Source: Planctomycetales bacterium
GTDB taxonomy: Bacteria; Planctomycetota; Planctomycetia; Pirellulales; Thermoguttaceae
DNA length: 6,630 nucleotides
Direction of reading: 5' to 3'
Assembly (NCBI GenBank): GCA_007122045.1
Contig: SKJM01000750.1
Span: 1-6,630 of the forward strand
Shown here one piece after another: positions 1 through 4,409 of the stretch (positions are counted from its first letter, which is position 1; every line of letters begins with the position of its first letter). The notes beneath the pieces are model-generated. The model was not told the DNA's origin. It ran no database searches and saw nothing but the letters and a program-made list of their open reading frames with translations. The position numbers were made by a program, and so were the translations under genes.

Positions 1-524
1 GTGAGTTGGTACAGCAGCCACGTGTCGACCGTGCCGAACATGAGCTTGCCGGCCTCGGCCTTCGCGCGGGCGCCCTCGACGTTATCGAGGATCCAGCACG
101 CCTTGGTTGCCGAGAAGTACGGGTCGATGACCAGGCCGGTCTTCTCGCGGATCATCGGCTCGGCGCCGTCGCGTTTGAGTTGCGAGCAATAGTCGGCCGT
201 GCGGCGGTCCTGCCACACGATGGCGTTGTACACCGGCTTGCCGCTCTGGCGGTCCCACACGACGGCCGTTTCGCGCTGGTTCGTAATGCCCACCGCGGCA
301 ATGTCGTCGGTCGCGAGGTTTGCCCGGGCGAGGGCCTCGGCCGTGGTGGCGCTCTGGCTGGCCCAGATTTCCATCGGGTCGTGCTCGACCCAGCCGGGTC
401 GGGGATAGACCTGCCGGAACTCCTTCTGTGCACTGGCGACGATCCGGCTCGACTGGTCGAACACGATCGCCCGGGAACTGGTCGTGCCCTGGTCGAGGGC
501 CAGGATATAGCGTTCGTTGCTCAT
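1..524 (-). CDS. glpK: glycerol kinase, N-terminal part (runs off left edge)
   Basis: This is a cytoplasmic FGGY-family kinase that phosphorylates glycerol with ATP to sn-glycerol 3-phosphate, the entry step of glycerol use and a source of phospholipid backbone. Reading leftward from ATG 524-522 gives 174 codons with no stop. The start [20 protein letters not shown] contains the phosphate-binding DQGTTS motif of the actin-like ATPase fold. Further signature blocks follow: [11 protein letters not shown] near residue 45, ITNQRET near 82, [10 protein letters not shown] near 100, [13 protein letters not shown] near 130 and FGTVDTWLL near 163. All are typical of GlpK and distinguish it from xylulokinase. 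The start is supported by an AAGGAGG Shine-Dalgarno at 538-532, seven bases upstream. About two thirds of a normal ~500-residue protein lies outside the window. No glp regulator or facilitator gene is visible, and no convincing minus-strand promoter was found. Confidence 0.95.
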   Translation of the reverse strand, partial: MSNERYILALDQGTTSSRAIVFDQSSRIVASAQKEFRQVYPRPGWVEHDPMEIWASQSATTAEALARANLATDDIAAVGITNQRETAVVWDRQSGKPVYNAIVWQDRRTADYCSQLKRDGAEPMIREKTGLVIDPYFSATKACWILDNVEGARAKAEAGKLMFGTVDTWLLYQL

Positions 525-776
525 GGATGCGCCTCCTTCGGTTCGGTGGTGCGTCGGGCTGGGACCCCTTGTGCCGCGAAAACTGGGACAGTCGCCCTGT
601 GAACGGTTGCGATGCCGCGAACCCTCGCACAGACTCCTGCGGACGGCTACCATCAGCCCCCCCCTTCGGTCGGTGCTTGCGGATGGTGGCGTCGCGCGCT
701 ATACTGCTCTCAGCGACGAGCCGTTGCTCGTTCTCGCGCGGTCCGTTTGCCCGTCTTCACCAATGAGGGAACGGCC
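525..776. other. intergenic region between divergent genes
   Basis: About 250 bases separate the glpK start from the first plus-strand gene. The region holds the glpK Shine-Dalgarno (532-538), a degenerate palindrome-like stretch (572-600), a run of eight C (657-664) and a good plus-strand promoter (677-705). A GAGGGA Shine-Dalgarno sits at 765-770 for the ORF starting at 777. I see no protein-coding signal here on either strand. The glpK promoter must lie here, but no clear -35/-10 pair stands out on the minus strand. Confidence 0.6.
677..705 (+). promoter_or_regulatory. sigma-70-type promoter
   Basis: TTGCGG (677-682) and TATACT (700-705) are separated by exactly 17 bases. The -10 box matches consensus at five of six positions and the -35 at three of six. 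Transcription would start near 712, giving a leader of about 65 bases before the ATG at 777. Its presence suggests that the damaged gene downstream was once a normal transcription unit. Confidence 0.5.
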
Positions 777-942
777 ATGAACAATCTTATGCCCTTCGGG
801 GAAGTGTTGGAAGCGGCGGCGTGTCGCGGCCGAAATCGCGGAACCGCGCCAGGAGCACTCCGAAGGCCGTTGTTCGCCCGTGTCGCCCGACGAATTGATG
901 TGCGAGGTCGGCCGATCAGGCGCCTCCCTCTTTCCCCCTTGA
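777..942 (+). pseudogene. antitoxin-like small protein gene, internal deletion/frameshift
   Basis: ATG 777 follows a GAGGGA Shine-Dalgarno (765-770) with six-base spacing and encodes MNNLMPFGEVLEAA. That frame then turns into arginine-rich sequence of out-of-frame character. In a different frame, from about 817-829 to the TGA at 940-942, the DNA reads RRRVAAEIAEPRQEHSEGRC and then SPVSPDELMCEV. From memory, both pieces match the two ends of one family of ~70-75-residue acidic proteins common in planctomycetes and cyanobacteria. Members run 'PFxEVLEAVxxLSxEEQ...RRR...AEIAEARxEFxxGxCxPxTPDELMxEI' and often sit upstream of a small toxin gene. The middle block around 'LSxEEQETL' is missing here, roughly 20-25 residues, and the two ends are out of frame. 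No toxin gene follows. The join is seen directly; the family role as an antitoxin is inference. Confidence 0.55.
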
Positions 943-957
943 CCCGAGGACGCCGTC

Positions 958-1792
958 ATGAATCAGCCTCTGACCCTCGTGGCCTTTTGCGTTGCCTCCC
1001 TCGCACTTGCCGGTGCTCCGGCGCGTGCGGCCGATAATGCCAGGTCCGTCCAGTGGGCCGTCGGCGGCTGCGGCGGAGCGTTCTTCCTCGCGCCGCCGGG
1101 CGAACTGGTGATCGACGTGCGATCGGGTGCACGTCGTCTGGGCCGAGGCGACCGACCCGGCCGAGGACGTGCCCGGCGTGCCCACCTACGCGGCCACGTA
1201 CAACCGGGCGACCGGGCGGCTGGGCAACCCGGCGCTGGTGGCCTACGGCCCGCCGGCGAACGACATCCACAACTCGCCGAGCATCACGTTGGACAGCCGC
1301 GGCTACTTGCACGTGCTGGCCGGCACGCACGGCCGCCCGTTTCCCTACGCCCAATCGCTCGCCTCCAACGACGCCGGCGGCGGCTGGACCGAGCCGGTAT
1401 TGGTGGGCGACGACCTGCGGCAGACGTACATCGGCCTGGTGTGCGATCCCGACGACACGCTGCACCTCGTGTACCGGCTCTGGCGTAGCGGCGAAGAGCC
1501 CCACCCGGCCGGCCACCACGCGGTGCTCGCGTACCAACGCAAGCCGGCCGGCGAGCCCTGGCAGGAGCCCGAGGCGCTGGTCGTCCCGCCGTTTTCCGAG
1601 TACAGCATCTTCTACCATCGGCTGACAGTCGACCGGCTGGGGCGGCTGTTCCTCTCGTACGACTGCTGGTCGACCTACTGGTTCTACCGGAACGATCACC
1701 CCGGGTCGCGGCGCGCGCTGATGACGTCGGCCGACGGCGGCGCCACGTGGCGGCTGGCCGCCGGGACCGCCCTGATGCCGGCCCCGCCTTAG
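958..1792 (+). pseudogene. secreted BNR_4-like (sialidase-fold) protein gene, broken by an out-of-frame join
   Basis: ATG 958 has a GAGGA Shine-Dalgarno (946-950). It encodes a clear Sec signal peptide: MNQP, a hydrophobic core LVAFCVASLALAGA, and an A-R-A cleavage site near residue 24. The mature start is SVQWAVGGCGGAFFLAPPGE then LVIDV. At about 1119-1123 the coding sense moves to another frame, which is open only from 1112 because a TGA lies at 1109-1111. That frame runs to the TAG at 1790-1792 and reads VHVVWAEATDP, then DIHNSPSITLDSRGYLHVLA, then GLVCDPDDTLHLVYR, LTVDRLGRLFLSYDCW and finally TSADGGATWRL. This is the repeating blade pattern of BNR_4-type beta-propellers, often annotated as sialidase-like or polysaccharide-related. 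The propeller part is only ~220 residues, so several N-terminal blades are missing. The two pieces may come from one gene with a large deletion or from two different genes. GTG 1127 could start the second piece, but it has no Shine-Dalgarno. A product from the first ATG would run on in a nonsense frame to 1488. Confidence 0.6.
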
Positions 1793-1901
1793 CCGTTTGG
1801 ACCCCTTCCCTCCCCGCATATTCAACGCACTCATTTCCCGGAGGCCTGATACCCGACGGTTGGAGTTCACGCTCTGCACCCACAAGCACCGCGGCACGGT
1901 G

Positions 1902-1930
1902 TCGCCAATGGCTTGTCGAAGGTGTATAAT
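1902..1930 (+). promoter_or_regulatory. promoter of ispG
   Basis: A perfect TATAAT (1925-1930) stands 17 bases after TCGCCA (1902-1907), which matches four of six -35 positions. The expected transcription start is near 1937, exactly at the first in-frame ATG of ispG. The in-frame TTG at 1913 lies upstream of the -10 box and therefore cannot be the start for this transcript. Confidence 0.6.
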
Positions 1931-1936
1931 GAGAAA

Positions 1937-3151
1937 ATGGCGCACAAGCCCCCAAGAGGAACCACAACCTTGGAACTAGCCTCTCGCGAGCCGTCCCTTG
2001 ATGCCCCCCGAAGCAGGGCCACGCGCGCGATCCGGATCGGTTCGATTAACATCGGTGGGGGGTATCCGATTGCCGTGCAGAGTATGGCGGCCACGCCGAC
2101 GGCCGACGTCGAAGCGACCGCGGCGCAGGTGCGGCTGCTGGCCGAGGCGGGGGCCGAGGTGGTTCGCGTGGCCGTCGATACGCCGCGCGACGTGGAGGCC
2201 CTGCGGCAGATCCGCCGGGAGACCGGCGCCAACCTGTCGGTCGACTTGCAGGAGAACTACCGCCTGGCCGCCGACGTGGCCCCGTGGGTCGACAAGCTCC
2301 GCTACAACCCGGGCTACCTGGGCAGCCCGCGGTCGAAACGCACCTGGCAGGAGAAGGTGCGGTTCCTGGCCGCGGTGGCCGGCGAACACGACTGCGCGAT
2401 CCGGGTGGGGGTGAACTGCGGATCGATCGACCCGACCAAGCGCGGCGAACTGGCGCCCGGCGACAACGTGGCACCGATGCTCGAAAGCGCCCTGGAGCAC
2501 TGCGCCGAGTTGGACCGGCTGGCCTTCACGCGGTATTGCGTGTCGCTGAAGGACTCCGACCCGGCGAAGGTGGTCGAGGCGAACCGGCGGTTCGCGGCCG
2601 CGCGGCCCGACGTGCCGCTGCACCTGGGCGTGACCGAGGCCGGCATGCCGCCCGAGGGGATTCTCAAAACGCGCATCGCCTTCGAGCAACTCCTTCCGCA
2701 CGGCATCGGCGATACCGTGCGCGTTTCGCTCACCGTGCCGGCGGCACGCAAGGCGGAGGAGATCACCGCCGCGCGGGCGATCCTGGCCGACATCGCCGCC
2801 GGCCGGCTGTTGGACGCCGAGCAGCTTGCCACGTTCAGCCGCGGGCGGCTGAACATCATCGCCTGCCCGAGCTGTTCGCGAGTGCAGAACGCCGCGTTCG
2901 TGGAGTTGGCCGAGCGGGTGCGCGAGGCGACGCGTTGCGCCGCCGAGCATCCGATCACCATCGCCGTAATGGGCTGCCGCGTGAACGGCCCGGGCGAGAC
3001 CGACGTGGCCGACCTCGGCCTCTGGTGCGGCCCCACCGCCGTGAACCTCAAGCGCGGCGGCGAGCCGCTCGGGGCGTTTTCGTACGAGGAGATTTTGCCC
3101 CGGCTGTTGAAGGAGTTGGACACGATGGTCGGGCAGCGAGCCGTGGGATAA
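1937..3151 (+). CDS. ispG: 4-hydroxy-3-methylbut-2-en-1-yl diphosphate synthase (IspG/GcpE)
   Basis: IspG catalyses the penultimate MEP-pathway step: reductive ring opening of methylerythritol cyclodiphosphate to HMBPP. It uses a 4Fe-4S cluster and, in bacteria, usually flavodoxin as electron donor. From ATG 1937 the product has 404 residues (372 in E. coli). The TIM-barrel part opens with [18 protein letters not shown] near residue 32. It carries LRYNPGYLG near 121 and VGVNCGSID near 157. The cluster-binding C-terminal domain has ACPSCSR (Cys310, Cys313) and [10 protein letters not shown] (Cys347, Glu354), the four expected ligands. It is therefore probably active. The start is uncertain. 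ATG 1937 would sit at the predicted 5' end of the transcript with no ribosome site. TTG 1970 (393 residues) has AAGAGGA at 1954-1960, and family similarity begins only near residue 30, so both are possible. The gene appears monocistronic, with its own promoter and a hairpin at its stop. It is the bacterial form without the extra domain found in plants. Confidence 0.96.
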   Translation: MAHKPPRGTTTLELASREPSLDAPRSRATRAIRIGSINIGGGYPIAVQSMAATPTADVEATAAQVRLLAEAGAEVVRVAVDTPRDVEALRQIRRETGANLSVDLQENYRLAADVAPWVDKLRYNPGYLGSPRSKRTWQEKVRFLAAVAGEHDCAIRVGVNCGSIDPTKRGELAPGDNVAPMLESALEHCAELDRLAFTRYCVSLKDSDPAKVVEANRRFAAARPDVPLHLGVTEAGMPPEGILKTRIAFEQLLPHGIGDTVRVSLTVPAARKAEEITAARAILADIAAGRLLDAEQLATFSRGRLNIIACPSCSRVQNAAFVELAERVREATRCAAEHPITIAVMGCRVNGPGETDVADLGLWCGPTAVNLKRGGEPLGAFSYEEILPRLLKELDTMVGQRAVG

Positions 3152-3171
3152 GCTGGAAGCTTATCCCACGG
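3141..3171 (+). terminator. perfect 14-bp hairpin overlapping the ispG stop codon
   Basis: The arms CCGTGGGATAAGCT (3141-3154) and AGCTTATCCCACGG (3158-3171) are exact reverse complements around a three-base GGA loop. The ispG stop TAA (3149-3151) lies inside the left arm, which also encodes the last residues of the protein. No T run follows, so this is not a standard intrinsic terminator. It could still stop or protect the ispG transcript, or be a dispersed REP-like palindrome that inserted at the gene end and supplied the stop codon. Confidence 0.55.
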
Positions 3172-3174
3172 GAA

Positions 3175-3203
3175 TCGACAGGAACAACGTCGCAAGGTAA
3201 AAT
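3175..3203 (+). promoter_or_regulatory. promoter of the DUF433/DUF5615 pair
   Basis: TCGACA (3175-3180) and TAAAAT (3198-3203) are 17 bases apart, and each matches consensus at five of six positions. This is the best-scoring promoter by eye in the window. It starts four bases after the hairpin ends. Transcription would begin near 3210, giving a leader of about 40 bases. Confidence 0.6.
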
Positions 3204-3210
3204 CCGTACA

Positions 3211-3233
3211 GGTGACCGGAGTTTCCGCGCACC
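3211..3233. promoter_or_regulatory. imperfect inverted repeat, possible operator or leader hairpin
   Basis: GGTGACCGGA (3211-3220) and TCCGCGCACC (3224-3233) pair at eight of ten positions around a GTT loop. It lies at the predicted transcription start of the antitoxin gene, where autoregulatory toxin-antitoxin operators usually sit. In GC-rich DNA such a repeat can arise by chance, so this is weak support only. Confidence 0.25.
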
Positions 3234-3251
3234 GCCCGAAGGAAGCACGTT

Positions 3252-3536
3252 ATGCCAAAGCTCGACTACCGAAACATCGAACGCGACCCGGCCCGTTGCG
3301 GCGGGCAACCTGTCGTGGCGGGAACCCGTGTGCGCGTGGGCATCATTCTGGGCTGCTATCGTCAGGGGATGAGCATTGAAGAGATCGTTCAGCAGTATCC
3401 CGTCCTCAAGCCGGCCGACGTGCACGACGCCCTCGCGTACGCCTACGACCACCTTGCGGAAATCGAAGAAGCTGTGGCGGCCGATGATGAAGCGATGGTG
3501 AAGGCCCGCTGTGCCCGCGACGATTCGGCATCATGA
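3252..3536 (+). CDS. DUF433 family antitoxin
   Basis: This 94-residue protein belongs to the DUF433 family (PF04255), small winged-helix-like proteins that serve as antitoxins to PIN-like DUF5615 toxins. The family core is plain: IERDPARCGGQPVVAGTRV near residues 9-27, then the GMSIEEIVQQYP block near 39-50, then LKPADVHDALAYAYDHLAEI near 52-71. The C-terminus is acidic and charged, as expected for a toxin-binding tail. The start is set by an AAGGAAG Shine-Dalgarno (3239-3245) six bases upstream. The TGA stop overlaps the next start (ATGA), so the two genes are translationally coupled. Transcription probably starts at the promoter at 3175-3203, with possible self-repression through the repeat at 3211-3233. 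The family is clear; binding partner and regulation are inferred from gene order. Confidence 0.88.
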   Translation: MPKLDYRNIERDPARCGGQPVVAGTRVRVGIILGCYRQGMSIEEIVQQYPVLKPADVHDALAYAYDHLAEIEEAVAADDEAMVKARCARDDSAS

Positions 3537-3769
3537 ACGCGCGGTTTTTCACGGATGAAGACGTTTACGCGGCTGTCGCACCTGCGCTGTGCAAAGCGGG
3601 CTTCGACGCCGTCGCCGCGCCCGACCGCCTGGGCTTGTCGGACGAAATGCAGCTTACCTGGGCAGCGGACCAAGGGCGTGTGCTGGTCACATTCAATGCC
3701 GCCCATTTCGCCAAACTGCACGCCAACCGGGACCTGGTGCGCGAGTACCGCCCCGGCTGGGAGATGTAG
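3533..3769 (+). CDS. DUF5615 PIN-like toxin, C-terminally truncated, probably inactive
   Basis: The product has 78 residues and belongs to the DUF5615 family (PF18480), PIN-like presumed ribonucleases paired with DUF433 antitoxins. Visible family blocks are RFFTDEDV (residues 4-11, with acidic Asp8 and Glu9), RLGLSDEMQLTWAADQGRVL (32-51) and VTFNAAHFAKLH (52-63). Two features suggest loss of function. Full-length relatives are about 110-120 residues and continue into an 'H-x-GIi' strand and a helical end that are absent here; the protein instead ends in NRDLVREYRPGWEM. The position usually held by aspartate in the 'FNxxDF' motif is His58. No trace of the missing C-terminus is evident in any frame of 3770-3845. 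The ATG overlaps the antitoxin stop by ATGA. An intact antitoxin beside a dead toxin is a common decay stage. The expected length and the Asp position are recalled family knowledge. Confidence 0.8.
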   Translation: MNARFFTDEDVYAAVAPALCKAGFDAVAAPDRLGLSDEMQLTWAADQGRVLVTFNAAHFAKLHANRDLVREYRPGWEM

Positions 3770-3775
3770 AACGGT

Positions 3776-3804
3776 TTGACTGTTGCGGTTTTGCAGCGCA
3801 TCAT
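3776..3804 (+). promoter_or_regulatory. possible promoter of the HMA_2/ATPase operon
   Basis: TTGACT (3776-3781), five of six to consensus, is followed after 17 bases by CATCAT (3799-3804), four of six. Transcription would start near 3811, about 35 bases before the ATG at 3846. There is no clear metal-sensor operator, and read-through from the toxin gene is also possible because no terminator separates them. Confidence 0.35.
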
Positions 3805-3845
3805 TGTTAGATCGGCCTACGAAAACTCGACAGTCTGGGTGGACG

Positions 3846-4406
3846 ATGCACATTTTGACGGGAATACTGCTTGCAGGGCTGCTGGGGCGGAAGAACCGCG
3901 CCTCGATGCTGCCGATGCTGCGTACCGGGCCGGTACAAACCGACCATCTGCTGTCCGGCCGGGTCCGGTTCCGCGTGCCGAGCCTGATCGGGGCGCCCGA
4001 GCAGGCGGAAATCCTCGCCGAGCGGCTCCGCACGTTGGAGGGGGTCCGGCAGGTGCACGTGAGCCCGACGACGGGAAGTGTCCTCATCGAATACCGCCAG
4101 GCGGTCGTGGAGCCGGAACTGCTGTTCGCCGCCACCGTGCGGCTGCTGGGCCTCGAGAAGGAATTGGAGCACACGCCCCGCCCGGCGCTGGTTCGCGAGC
4201 TTCGGGCCGTGCTCGACAGCCTCAACCGGGTGGTATTTGACCGCACGTCGGGGTTACTCGACTTCTCTTCCGCACTGCTATTGATCCTGGCGGCCGTGGG
4301 GGTGCGTAACATGACGCAGGAAGGCGCGAAGGCGCTGCCGGCCGGGTTCACGCTCGTGTGGTGGGGGCTGCATCAGCTTCTCGGGCACGGCGGCAGTGGA
4401 GAGTAA
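3846..4406 (+). CDS. HMA_2-domain membrane-associated protein, partner of the P-type ATPase
   Basis: The 186-residue protein starts with a short hydrophobic stretch (LTGILLAGLLG, 4-14). An HMA_2-type ferredoxin-like domain follows: SGRVRFRVPSLIG (37-49), LRTLEGVRQVHVSPTTGSVL (61-80), then IEY and a helix to about residue 105. The GRVR-x-RVP start and the G-V-xx-V-xxx-xTGS-V-L block are characteristic. The CxxC metal-binding loop of ordinary heavy-metal-associated domains is absent; the protein has no cysteine at all. A predicted membrane segment lies at about 138-155 (LLDFSSALLLILAAVGV), then a second hydrophobic patch at 166-179 (AGFTLVWWGLHQLL). I prefer ATG 3846, with GGGTGGA just upstream, over an in-frame extension to 3783, because the extension has no family similarity. 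It lies three bases before the ATPase start, so both are surely one operon. It may act as an accessory or regulatory subunit of the transporter; its exact role is unknown. Confidence 0.8.
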   Translation: MHILTGILLAGLLGRKNRASMLPMLRTGPVQTDHLLSGRVRFRVPSLIGAPEQAEILAERLRTLEGVRQVHVSPTTGSVLIEYRQAVVEPELLFAATVRLLGLEKELEHTPRPALVRELRAVLDSLNRVVFDRTSGLLDFSSALLLILAAVGVRNMTQEGAKALPAGFTLVWWGLHQLLGHGGSGE

Positions 4407-4409
4407 CCG

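Noticed and set aside
6..602. Plus-strand open frames across the left edge
   Set aside because: The minus strand here encodes glycerol kinase with all N-terminal motifs, so the plus-strand readings are shadows.
657..664. Run of eight C in the glpK upstream region as a phase-variable tract
   Set aside because: It is short and non-coding, and not placed between identifiable promoter elements. Nothing shows that it varies.
1882..1916. Nested inverted repeat ACAAGC...GCTTGT with CACCG...CGGTG before ispG
   Set aside because: The arms are only 5-6 bases with uneven spacing and are expected by chance in this composition. The overlapping promoter is a better explanation of the region.
1913..1936. 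Upstream in-frame TTG start for ispG giving 412 residues
   Set aside because: The TATAAT box lies downstream of this codon, and the extra residues have no family similarity or Shine-Dalgarno.
956..1945. Long minus-strand open frame (329 codons) opposite the BNR gene
   Set aside because: Its composition is rich in Arg, Gly, Pro and Val with no recognisable motif. The opposite strand has clear propeller repeats. It is a typical GC-rich antisense shadow.
1976..2950. Long minus-strand open frame (324 codons) opposite ispG
   Set aside because: The plus strand is unmistakable IspG with all cluster ligands. The antisense reading is low-complexity and unlike any family.
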